From: Thermosynechococcus sp. CL-1
Lineage (GTDB): Bacteria > Cyanobacteriota > Cyanobacteriia > Thermosynechococcales > Thermosynechococcaceae
Assembly: GCF_008386235.1 (NCBI RefSeq)
Contig: NZ_CP040671.1
Location: 1,366,001-1,430,000, forward strand
Length of the DNA stretch: 64,000 nucleotides
Reading direction: 5' to 3'
Of this stretch, positions 45,147 to 52,883 are shown piece by piece. The notes below the pieces were generated by a model. That model was given only the letters and a program-made list of their open reading frames with translations, was not told the DNA's origin and did no database searches. Within the stretch, counting starts at the first letter, position 1; the number at the start of each line of letters is the position of its first letter. A program made the position numbers and the translations under genes.

Positions 45147-46211
45147 ATGGTGGCGATCGCCCCCAATCCCGATGCGAGTCAGAGCGTTAAAACCATTCGT
45201 GAAAACCTTTTAACCCCCCGCTTTTACACAACAGATTTTGAACACGCAGCAAAACTTGACCTGAGTCGCCAGCAGGAACAACTCGAAGCAATGTTGGCGG
45301 AAATGCGGGCAGACTACAACCGCCATCACTTTGTCCGCGATGACTCCTTCAAAGGCACATGGGACACCTTGGATGCAGAGACCCACAAAGCCTTTATTGA
45401 TTACCTTGAGCGTTCCTGTGTCTCTGAGTTTTCAGGGTTTTTGCTCTTTAAGGAACTCTCGCGCAAGCTGAAGAATCGCAACCCCCTCTTGGCGGAAATC
45501 TTTCACCTCATGGCACGGGATGAAGCGCGGCACGCAGGGTTTCTCAACAAGGCAATGATGGATTTTGGCCATGCCATGGACTTGGGCTATCTCTCCAAGG
45601 CGCGCACCTACACGTTTTTCCCCCTGCCATGGGTGCTCTACACCGTCTATCTATCGGAGAAAATTGGCTACTGGCGCTACATCATCATCTACCGTCACCT
45701 AGAAAAGCACCCCGAACATTCCTTCTATCCCCTCTTTAACTACTTTGAAAGTTGGTGCCAAGACGAAAACCGCCACGGCGATATTTTCAAGGCATTGATC
45801 CACTCCCAACCCCAATTGATTCAAGGCTGGGGTGCCAAACTATGGATGCGCTTCTTCCTGCTGACGGTGTTTGCCACCCATACGCTGACGGTGCATGAGC
45901 GTGCCAAATTCTATGAAGCCCTTGGTCTTGATGCCACGGAATTCGATCGCGAGGTCATTGCCAAAACCAATGAAACGGCCGCTCGCACCTTCTCGGTGGT
46001 GCTCAATGTCGATCACCCTGACTTTTATCCGCGGCTGCAACGCTGTGTCGAAATCCATAAAAAACTCCAAGCCATTGAAGCCAGCAATCAACCCAAGTGG
46101 CTGAAGGCCTTGCGGAAGCTTCCTCACCAGTTGGCGATCGCCGGCCACCTGTTGCGCCTGTATCTCTTGCCCCCCGTCAATGCCCAACAGGAATGGGGCA
46201 CCGTGCACTAG
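45147..46211 (+). CDS. acsF: Mg-protoporphyrin IX monomethyl ester (oxidative) cyclase
   Basis: AcsF is the diiron, O2-dependent enzyme that closes ring E of chlorophyll. The 354-residue protein has LTPRFYTTDF early and the diiron ligands in ELSRKLKNRNP...MARDEARHAGF (E..ExxH, about residue 130) and WCQDENRHGDIF (about residue 206). Length and motifs are normal. It is transcribed divergently from the ho-hemN operon across 273 bases with two separate dyads, which suggests shared oxygen-linked control. Whether it is the main or the micro-oxic (ChlA-II) form cannot be decided here. Confidence 0.95.
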   Translation: MVAIAPNPDASQSVKTIRENLLTPRFYTTDFEHAAKLDLSRQQEQLEAMLAEMRADYNRHHFVRDDSFKGTWDTLDAETHKAFIDYLERSCVSEFSGFLLFKELSRKLKNRNPLLAEIFHLMARDEARHAGFLNKAMMDFGHAMDLGYLSKARTYTFFPLPWVLYTVYLSEKIGYWRYIIIYRHLEKHPEHSFYPLFNYFESWCQDENRHGDIFKALIHSQPQLIQGWGAKLWMRFFLLTVFATHTLTVHERAKFYEALGLDATEFDREVIAKTNETAARTFSVVLNVDHPDFYPRLQRCVEIHKKLQAIEASNQPKWLKALRKLPHQLAIAGHLLRLYLLPPVNAQQEWGTVH

Positions 46212-46213
46212 GG

Positions 46214-46516
46214 CTAAAGCTCCTCTTGGCGAAAACGGTTGAGCAGTTCCACCAGCAGCTCTTGGTTGGCCTTGGGGATCAGGCGATCGAGGGAAAGGGA
46301 CTGCTGACCCCCGCCAAGGGGAACTGAAACCTCTTGCAAGACACTCGTGACCTGTGCCGAATTAACCTCCCCCTGCTCTAGGAGGGGCAAAAAGGCTTCG
46401 GCGAGGGGGGTTGCCAGCTTGGCATCAGCGAGATACAGATGCCATTTGGCCACATCCATATAGATATCACGGCCAATTTCAGCCGCAAGACGTTCAATTA
46501 AGGGGGTACGACTCAT
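46214..46516 (-). CDS. DUF3181 family protein
   Basis: A 100-residue soluble protein with LIERLAAEIGRDIYMDVAKWHLYLADAKL, the mark of the cyanobacterial DUF3181 family as I recall it, and an acidic C-terminal helix (ELLVELLNRFRQEEL). The function is unknown to me. It converges with acsF (two bases between stops) and is transcribed alone. Confidence 0.7.
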   Translation of the reverse strand: MSRTPLIERLAAEIGRDIYMDVAKWHLYLADAKLATPLAEAFLPLLEQGEVNSAQVTSVLQEVSVPLGGGQQSLSLDRLIPKANQELLVELLNRFRQEEL

Positions 46517-46844
46517 TTAGAACACCGCTTTTTCATTCACTCTATTTGTACCAGTCAAAGGGGGCGATCGCTAAAACAGACCGATCATGGGATAGTAATC
46601 GGGAAAACACCTGTGGACAAGGATCAGGCTCACCCATAGAAGGCCAATCATTAATTTTTGTTAAGAACTAAAACCCTAACAGTCTTTTCCCTAAGTGCTG
46701 AATGCGCTCAAAGCAGCCAAAATCAATGGTTACAGGGAGCATGTTCTTTTTCTTTTAGGAAAGAGCTGTAGATTACAACAGTTTTTATTCTTTGTGCTAC
46801 CATAGGCATCAGTTCTCTTTTAATTGCTCTTAATTGCTGATTGT
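46517..46844. other. Intergenic region before the dynamin operon
   Basis: A 328-base region rich in A+T towards its right end. It holds one HIP1 site (near 46563) at the left, then none. The promoter of the dynamin/RdcB/patatin operon should be here, but no confident -35/-10 pair was found and only weak candidates occur near 46780-46805. No RNA gene is seen. Confidence 0.4.
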
Positions 46845-49253
46845 ATGGCTACGACTATCCCCCCCGGCATTCCCCAAGACATTCAGCCAAGTGAGACCCT
46901 ACTAGAAAACTTGCGCCAGGATGTCATTCATTTGCTGAAACAGACCGTTGGCATTGTTGAACGCTACAACAGCCTCCATAAAACAGCAGAGAGGGATTCA
47001 TCTCAAGAAAAAACAGAATTTTCAGGTACAGCAGCGATTCGGCAAGCCCTCACCAACGTTGAGGAAATGGCTCTACGCATGGCCGTGGTCGCCCCCATGA
47101 AAGCCGGCAAATCCACGATTATCAATGCAATTGTCGGTCAACCGCTTTTGCCTGCCCGCAATACTGCCATGACCGCTACTGCAACGGAAATCGTTTTAGA
47201 TACAAACTACCCTGAACCTGTTCTCTTTGTCCCCGAAGAAACCCTCACTTTATTCAAAAAGGCAGCGGTGAAAATCCGCCAAGAATACAATAGGAATTGT
47301 GACAACGTTAAAGCTAAGTTACAGAAATATCCTCATCTTTACACCACATTTGAAAACATTATCAGGAATGACGGCACTTTGTTCAAAGAAGAAACAACAG
47401 GTGTCGAAAGTGTGCGTGAAGCCCTGCAACTAATGAATGATTTGGTACGTTTAGCCAGCCAAATAGTTCCTGCCTACAACCCTGTAAAGCAGATGCGGGA
47501 GCTACCCCAGATCAGAGTAGCACCTTTTACCTCTGAAGGCGAGGCTATCAACACCGCTTTGGGCAACCTTGTGATTATTGACACTCCAGGTCCTAACGAA
47601 GCAGGCGAGAACTTAGAAATCAAGAATATTTTTGCTGAACAACTTGAGCGTAGTAGTCTCATTTTGGTTGTCCTAGACTTTACCCAGCTCAAGACCGAAG
47701 CGGCTAAAAGTGTTCAAGAAACCGTTCAGGCAATTGCTGAGATTCGTGGTGGAACTGAAAATATCTATGCCCTCGTAAACAAAGTTGATCAACGACGCAC
47801 AGGGGATATGACTCCTGCAGAAGTGCGGGAGTTTGTGCAGCAGGAATTTAGAATTCCTAGCTCTCATGTTTTTGAGCTATCTGCCCAACGGGCCTATTGT
47901 GCTGCTCGTTTCCTGAAGCAGCATGACTTAGGAGAAGACTGGCGGACTCGACCTGAAGCCAGAGATTTGGCAAGAGAAATTCTTGGGGATGACTGGGAAG
48001 AAGACTTAGAAGATATTGACAAAGACGCGTTTACTAAGAAAGCTAGAAAGCAGTGGTATGAACGCTCAGGATTTTATCAGTTTTTCACTAAAGTGATTAG
48101 TGAACTCATTAAAATTGCTGCACCGAAAGTAATCAGAGAATCTCTAAACATCACTCACGGCTTTATTCATAAGCTTCTTGAAGACATTAATTTGCGAAAA
48201 AGAAGCTATCAAGCAGCCCTAGGTACACTTGAGAATGAAATTAAGCAACTAAATCAAGATATTAAGAAAATTGAAAATTCGGCTAATCTTTTGAATATTA
48301 TCGAGGAGTATCAAAAAGAAATTAAGAATCAGATTGCCAGTGAAGTCTCTGAATTGAAGAACAAGGCAAGAGCAGACGTTAGTCATCTTTTTTCTCAAAA
48401 AGAGTATGAGCAGGCTGATGTTGTCAAAAAAGTAATGCTTTTTCTCACAGACTTTGCACACAAATTAACCAACGACAAGTCTCGTGAGGATCATTTAAGG
48501 ATTCCTTTTAGCTCAAGGCATGACGCTGAAGATTTTCAGGGAAAAATATTTAACCTAGTTTCACAAGAAGCAGAAAAGTTTTTTGGTGATACCCAGAAAA
48601 AGATTGAAAAATTTGTAGGAGAAAAAATCCTTGGATTAAAGAAAGAAATAGAGGAAGAAACTCAGCCTATCCTAGAAAAAGCAAGAAAACGACTCCAGAT
48701 GACTTTTAATGTGCAATTAAGCCTTCCTGATTTTCAGGTTTCAAAGGCTAGTTTTGGCAATTCTGAACTTCGACCCGAAGCTTTAACTAGGACTGTCTAT
48801 AAAGTTCGAAAAGTGGAAAAGAGATTTTGGTGGCACTGGCTTTGGCTAATTCCTAAGGAAGTGGATGAAATTTATACAGAGACTATTCAAGAATATGTAG
48901 TCTATCTCAATAAAGTCGTTGAGGAAATCAATCGACAAATAGACACCCAAGCGAATCAAATAGAACAAGAAGTTAATAATTATTTAGAAAACGGTTTTAA
49001 AGTAGAAGCAGAACAATACATCGAGTATCTCAGTAGCTATCTCAAGGATTATCGAACAACCCTGATTGAGAGCCAAGAATATCAGAGAAAGTCTGCTGTT
49101 GAAAAAGAAGAAGTGATGAAGCAACTAGGGCAACTCGAGGAGGATGCTCAAAAAGCGAAGTGTGATATTCCAATTTATTCGCGTCGAGTAGAGGAAGTTC
49201 TGGAAAATTATGGTTCTTCCTGCGATTCACCAGCAAATTTCTCTAATCAGTGA
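46845..49253 (+). CDS. Dynamin-like GTPase (CrfC/RdcA-type)
   Basis: A large GTPase of 802 residues. The G domain shows G1 APMKAGKSTIIN (about residues 83-94; the usual first Gly is Ala), a switch-I Thr in NTAMTATATEIVL, G3 DTPGPNEAG (from 246) and G4 NKVD (312-315). Long coiled coils follow (about 440-560 and 700-790), and a hydrophobic/aromatic stretch KRFWWHWLWLIPKEVDE (about 660) could be the membrane paddle. Bacterial dynamins bind and fuse or repair membranes. ATG 46845 has no strong ribosome site. The gene is A+T-rich, has no HIP1 site and leads an operon with an RdcB-like gene and a patatin. Confidence 0.85.
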   Translation: MATTIPPGIPQDIQPSETLLENLRQDVIHLLKQTVGIVERYNSLHKTAERDSSQEKTEFSGTAAIRQALTNVEEMALRMAVVAPMKAGKSTIINAIVGQPLLPARNTAMTATATEIVLDTNYPEPVLFVPEETLTLFKKAAVKIRQEYNRNCDNVKAKLQKYPHLYTTFENIIRNDGTLFKEETTGVESVREALQLMNDLVRLASQIVPAYNPVKQMRELPQIRVAPFTSEGEAINTALGNLVIIDTPGPNEAGENLEIKNIFAEQLERSSLILVVLDFTQLKTEAAKSVQETVQAIAEIRGGTENIYALVNKVDQRRTGDMTPAEVREFVQQEFRIPSSHVFELSAQRAYCAARFLKQHDLGEDWRTRPEARDLAREILGDDWEEDLEDIDKDAFTKKARKQWYERSGFYQFFTKVISELIKIAAPKVIRESLNITHGFIHKLLEDINLRKRSYQAALGTLENEIKQLNQDIKKIENSANLLNIIEEYQKEIKNQIASEVSELKNKARADVSHLFSQKEYEQADVVKKVMLFLTDFAHKLTNDKSREDHLRIPFSSRHDAEDFQGKIFNLVSQEAEKFFGDTQKKIEKFVGEKILGLKKEIEEETQPILEKARKRLQMTFNVQLSLPDFQVSKASFGNSELRPEALTRTVYKVRKVEKRFWWHWLWLIPKEVDEIYTETIQEYVVYLNKVVEEINRQIDTQANQIEQEVNNYLENGFKVEAEQYIEYLSSYLKDYRTTLIESQEYQRKSAVEKEEVMKQLGQLEEDAQKAKCDIPIYSRRVEEVLENYGSSCDSPANFSNQ

Positions 49254-49387
49254 TTAATTTAGCTTTCCTTGCCGTACAGTGTCAACACTTTTTATCTTTT
49301 ATGCTAACCTAGCCCCCAGTACTCCCTGACTGCAGATGATGCCGATTTATTTATGTCGATTAAAGTACTTTTTGCGTTGTAGATTCT

Positions 49388-50329
49388 ATGAATTACTCAG
49401 CCATTGAAGAGCGAATCCCTCTTGCCAATGATCAACTACTGATTGATTTAGCTAACAGCATTCACACGAATCAGTCTTTGATAGCGTATCGCGCCAATCG
49501 AGGTTTTTGGGGTAGGCTACTGGATAGTTTAACAGGTCGCACTTACCAGCAAGATACCCTTCTTGCCCAAAACTTGACCCGAGGACAGGAAGCATTACTG
49601 AGCATTACCAATGAACTGATTGAAAAGCTGCAATTTAATGAGTATGCCCTTGTCACTACGCAACACTCTCTCCGAGAAACTCGTGAATGTCTTGTAGCTA
49701 CGCAGCACTCTCTCCGAGAAACTCGTGAGGGGCTTAATCACAACACGCAGGCATTGAATAGTTTATTGAATAGTTTAATTGAGACCTGCGATCGCAAGTT
49801 TCAAGAGCAAGAGAAACGCATTGCTACCCTTGAACGGCGAGTGACGGCACGGGAAGATTTCGATCGCATTTTCTCTCTCTGGCGAAGTGGCCAAAGCTAT
49901 CACGATCTTCCTTGGGCTATCCAAATCCTATTTTTAGCCCGCGAAATCTACAACAGTTCCATTGCCTACCTAGAACTTGAACAACAAGTCACTTATTATC
50001 GCGACCTACTGGTGAATGAAATTTTGGCGCACCAGCGGCACGACTTACCCAAGCATTTCTTCAGTACCGCAACGCTGCTAAAAGTAACTCGGCAAGCAAC
50101 AGCACAAGAGGATACAGAGATCGTTTACGACATTCTGGCGAGTTGCCGCTATTCAGACTCCTATCCCTTGCTGCACAATATGTCAACACTATACTGCCAA
50201 CAGCAGCCTTCCTTTGTCCCTCAGCACCCTCCTTATACCCTAGATGCCAAAGAAGTCATTCAACGGATTGTTCATGAAACTGCCGCTGCAACGTTGCATT
50301 CCCTCCAGTCTCTGAAATCCAAGGAGTGA
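49388..50329 (+). CDS. RdcB-like (YjcZ-type) coiled-coil protein
   Basis: A 313-residue protein without a signal peptide. It starts with LIDLANSIHTNQSLIAYRAN, GFWGRLLDSLTGRTYQQD, then a coiled coil with a 14-residue tandem repeat (TQHSLRETRECLVA then TQHSLRETREG), and a helical C-terminal half with FSLWRSGQSYHDLPWAIQI. It resembles the RdcB family, whose E. coli member YjcZ is encoded beside the dynamin-like YjdA/CrfC and acts on diguanylate cyclases. The assignment is from memory and partly from this matching neighbour. It lies between the dynamin (134-base gap) and the patatin (two-base gap). Confidence 0.7.
   Translation: MNYSAIEERIPLANDQLLIDLANSIHTNQSLIAYRANRGFWGRLLDSLTGRTYQQDTLLAQNLTRGQEALLSITNELIEKLQFNEYALVTTQHSLRETRECLVATQHSLRETREGLNHNTQALNSLLNSLIETCDRKFQEQEKRIATLERRVTAREDFDRIFSLWRSGQSYHDLPWAIQILFLAREIYNSSIAYLELEQQVTYYRDLLVNEILAHQRHDLPKHFFSTATLLKVTRQATAQEDTEIVYDILASCRYSDSYPLLHNMSTLYCQQQPSFVPQHPPYTLDAKEVIQRIVHETAAATLHSLQSLKSKE
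49657..49729 (+). repeat. Tandem 42-bp coding repeat
   Basis: Two near-identical units start at 49657 and 49699 (tacgcaacactctctccga versus tacgcagcactctctccga). They encode a 14-residue heptad-like repeat in the coiled coil of the RdcB-like protein, which is consistent with recent duplication by replication slippage. Confidence 0.8.
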
Positions 50330-50331
50330 TT

Positions 50332-51420
50332 ATGCTAAACACTGGTTCAAAAGTTGGTTTAGTACTTACGGGTGGTGGTGCCAAAGGGGCTTACCAAGTG
50401 GGGGCACTGCGCTACCTCGCTGAACAGGGATTTGAACCGCACATTATTGCAGGTACCAGTATCGGTGCCCTCAATGGCGCCATCATTGCCAGCTATCCCC
50501 AGCAATTGGCTCGGGGTGTGAGCAAGCTCGAGGAGATTTGGCGTGAGATTGGTGCCGCCAATATCATCTCCGCCAACCCCAACTGGCTCAGCATTCTCAT
50601 CAGCTATGGCATCCAATCTGCCTTACCTGAATTTGGGGGATGGATCAATACTTTTTTGACAGTGACGGGGATTCTCCCCAAATGCCATTCCGTCTTTGAC
50701 CCGCGCCCGATCGAAGAACTTGTGCGCTCCTATGTAAACTACAACCAACTGAAACGGGGTACGGAGCTTTGGGTAACGGTTTTTCCCTCATTGCAAATTC
50801 CGGGTCTGGGCTATAACCTGTTGATGACATTGATTGACATGTGTCGCGTTTGGACAGGCACAAAAGCTGAGTGGCTGCGGGCACAGGATATGGATGACCC
50901 AGAGACGTTATTGAACTTGCTGCTGGCGAGTGCGGCCATTCCTTTGGCCTTTCCGCAGCGACAGGTCAATGGTCAAACCTATGTGGATGGGGCACTTCAG
51001 GATAATGTGCCCTTGGGAGCGTTGGCGCAGCGGGGCTGTACCCATGCCATTGTCATTCACCTTGAGGATGGGGTGCCTTGGAATCGTTATGACTTCCCTA
51101 ATTTGACGATCATTGAGATTCGACCACAGACAGTGCTGAATACTTCAAACACGGTTGTACTGGGGAGTCTAGAAAGCTTGCTCGATTTCCGGAGCGATCG
51201 CATTGCCGCCCTGCAAGCACAGGGGTATGCCGATGCCAAGGCAGCCATTGAGCCGATCCTCACCCTTGTGCAGAACCTGAGAACCCTGCGCCAAACCCAT
51301 GGGGAGTTAAAGGCTTCTACGGCAGCACTCTTGAATCCCGATGAGTTAAAAACCTCTACAGCAGCACTGCTCAATCACAACGTTACTTTAAAATCAATAC
51401 CCCCCATGGTTGATCCATAG
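50332..51420 (+). CDS. Patatin-like phospholipase
   Basis: A predicted lipid acyl hydrolase of 362 residues. The oxyanion motif is LTGGGAKGAYQVGAL (about residues 10-24), the nucleophile Ser is in AGTSIGALNG (GxSxG, about 40-49) and the catalytic Asp is in YVDGALQDNVP (DGA, about 220). The C-terminal tail has a 13-residue tandem repeat (ELKASTAALLNPD then ELKTSTAALLNHN). ATG 50332 was chosen because aggag lies five bases upstream; it begins two bases after the RdcB-like stop, so the two are coupled. Patatins act as effectors in several anti-phage systems, but ordinary lipid turnover is equally possible. No signal peptide is seen. Confidence 0.87.
   Translation: MLNTGSKVGLVLTGGGAKGAYQVGALRYLAEQGFEPHIIAGTSIGALNGAIIASYPQQLARGVSKLEEIWREIGAANIISANPNWLSILISYGIQSALPEFGGWINTFLTVTGILPKCHSVFDPRPIEELVRSYVNYNQLKRGTELWVTVFPSLQIPGLGYNLLMTLIDMCRVWTGTKAEWLRAQDMDDPETLLNLLLASAAIPLAFPQRQVNGQTYVDGALQDNVPLGALAQRGCTHAIVIHLEDGVPWNRYDFPNLTIIEIRPQTVLNTSNTVVLGSLESLLDFRSDRIAALQAQGYADAKAAIEPILTLVQNLRTLRQTHGELKASTAALLNPDELKTSTAALLNHNVTLKSIPPMVDP
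51304..51381 (+). repeat. Tandem 39-bp coding repeat
   Basis: Two units of 39 bases (51304-51342 and 51343-51381) encode ELKASTAALLNPD and ELKTSTAALLNHN at the patatin C-terminus. They are in frame and differ at several third positions, so they are older than a very recent slip. Confidence 0.75.
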
Positions 51421-51459
51421 GGGGTCATCAGGAGATAGCTCAGCACCGACCTATGGATC
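51412..51459. terminator. 10-bp inverted repeat across two convergent stop codons
   Basis: GATCCATAGG (51412-51421) is a perfect inverted repeat of CCTATGGATC (51450-51459), with a 28-base loop. Each arm includes a stop codon: that of the patatin gene (plus) and that of psaD (minus), both ending Asp-Pro-stop. It may act as a bidirectional transcription end or mRNA 3' stem. No T-tract follows on either side, so a Rho-independent terminator is not proved. Confidence 0.4.
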
Positions 51460-51870
51460 GTAGGGCTTCTTGCCGGTGAACTTCAGTTGCGAGGGATTGG
51501 GATTTTGGCCAATGGAGCGGGGCACCGAGTTGACGGCTTCACGCCCTTGGTTCACCTTCTCAGGGAAAACACCATCCTTGGGATGGATCAACACGGTTTC
51601 GCCATCGGGGAAAATGCGGTAGATTTTGTAGTCATTGATTTTGCGGGGGCGCAGTTGCTGAGCGGCTAGGGCAAGGCACTGCTCCTTACGGGCAAGGTAA
51701 ACAAGATTTTCCCCTTCACGCATAACCGCAGCCCCAGCCGTCGGCATTTCAAAAACCTGCTCTTTGGGGCTTGTCCAGGTGATGGCGTATTTCTCTTCGG
51801 TGTCCGCTGCGCTGAGGAGGCCGCCGGTGCTGCCACCATAGAGCGGGGGTTGCCCAGTGAGTGTTGTCAT
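51451..51870 (-). CDS. psaD: Photosystem I reaction-centre subunit II
   Basis: PsaD sits on the stromal side of PSI and docks ferredoxin. The protein of 139 residues starts [17 protein letters not shown] and contains the conserved [20 protein letters not shown] and [15 protein letters not shown] blocks. Length matches thermophilic cyanobacterial PsaD and the sequence is very close to what I remember for Thermosynechococcus elongatus. ATG 51870 is preferred over a start five codons earlier since the mature protein begins after it. It converges with the patatin gene and its upstream region (377 bases) should hold the psaD promoter. Confidence 0.97.
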   Translation of the reverse strand: MTTLTGQPPLYGGSTGGLLSAADTEEKYAITWTSPKEQVFEMPTAGAAVMREGENLVYLARKEQCLALAAQQLRPRKINDYKIYRIFPDGETVLIHPKDGVFPEKVNQGREAVNSVPRSIGQNPNPSQLKFTGKKPYDP

Positions 51871-52247
51871 GCGTTCGATCCTCAATCTCTCACGTTTTCA
51901 TCTTTAAGATCGGCCAGAGACAACCCTTTTCTTGGATATGGGATACATCAAGGGGATGCAATCTTCTCCCAAGGGCTTTCGCAGTTTTGAGCGTTTGCCC
52001 TCCTTGCGAAAAGGGCTGTAGCCAGATTCAACGGCATCGTAGCATTGAAATCGCGGTGTTGACGCGAGTTGTGAGAAACTGTAACAGTTCCCTCCAAGTA
52101 GGCGCTGTCATAGGCTTTTTCGATGGAGATCCACGGCTATCCTCAATTGCCGTTAGTCTTAAGCCGATGTTTGAAGGGCAAATTGGTTAAGATTATTGAC
52201 AAAGTGCAGCAAAAATATGTCCACTCCTCACAGGGAATGGTTGAGCA
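51871..52247. other. Divergent intergenic region psaD / esterase
   Basis: A 377-base gap between psaD (minus) and the esterase gene (plus). PSI genes usually have strong, light-regulated promoters, so most of this is probably psaD control sequence and leader. I could not fix a clear -35/-10 pair for either gene. Short frames inside (such as 51861-52190) show no protein character. Confidence 0.4.
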
Positions 52248-52883
52248 ATGCAATATCTCTACCTCCATGGATTTGCCTCGTCGCCTCGCTCTGCGAAGGC
52301 CCAGTATTTTCGCGATCGCTTTGCGGAACTCGGTCAACCGCTACTCATTCCTGATCTCAATCAAGGGGATTTTTTTCACTTGACCCTGAGTCGTCAAATT
52401 GACCAGGTAGAAGCGCTGCTCGCCCCAGAGGAACCCGTCACATTGATTGGCTCCAGTTTTGGTGGCCTGACGGCTGCTTGGCTAGCCGAAAAGCATCCCC
52501 AAGTGGTGCAACTCTTTCTTCTTGCTCCTGCCTTTGAGTTTGCGATCCATTGGCTGCCGCGCTTGGGCGATCAATACCGCCGCTGGCAAGAAACGGGTGT
52601 GCTGGAGGTGTATCACTACACCAAAGAACGCCTGCTGCCCCTTAGCTATGGCTTTGCCAAGGATTTACTGGAGTACGACGATCGCCAGCTGCAGCGGCCT
52701 GTGCCCACCCTCATTTTCCATGGTCTTCAGGATGAGGTGATTCCCATCGAAGCCAGTCGTCGCTACTGTGAAGGCCGCCCTTGGGTGAGTCGGGTGGAAT
52801 TGGACAGTGATCACGCCCTCAAGGATGTACAGCCGGCCATTTGGGGCATGATGTACCCGATCATCTATCAGCAGTTAACTTGA
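52248..52883 (+). CDS. YqiA/YcfP-type alpha/beta hydrolase (esterase)
   Basis: A 211-residue serine hydrolase without signal peptide. The start YLYLHGFASSPRSAKAQYF and the nucleophile motif LIGSSFGGLTA (about residues 64-74) place it in the YqiA/UPF0227 group; the acid is in GLQDEVIP and the His in DSDHALKD. Esterase activity on short acyl esters is known for relatives; the natural substrate is not known. It converges with the methyltransferase gene, overlapping by 16 bases. Confidence 0.82.
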   Translation: MQYLYLHGFASSPRSAKAQYFRDRFAELGQPLLIPDLNQGDFFHLTLSRQIDQVEALLAPEEPVTLIGSSFGGLTAAWLAEKHPQVVQLFLLAPAFEFAIHWLPRLGDQYRRWQETGVLEVYHYTKERLLPLSYGFAKDLLEYDDRQLQRPVPTLIFHGLQDEVIPIEASRRYCEGRPWVSRVELDSDHALKDVQPAIWGMMYPIIYQQLT

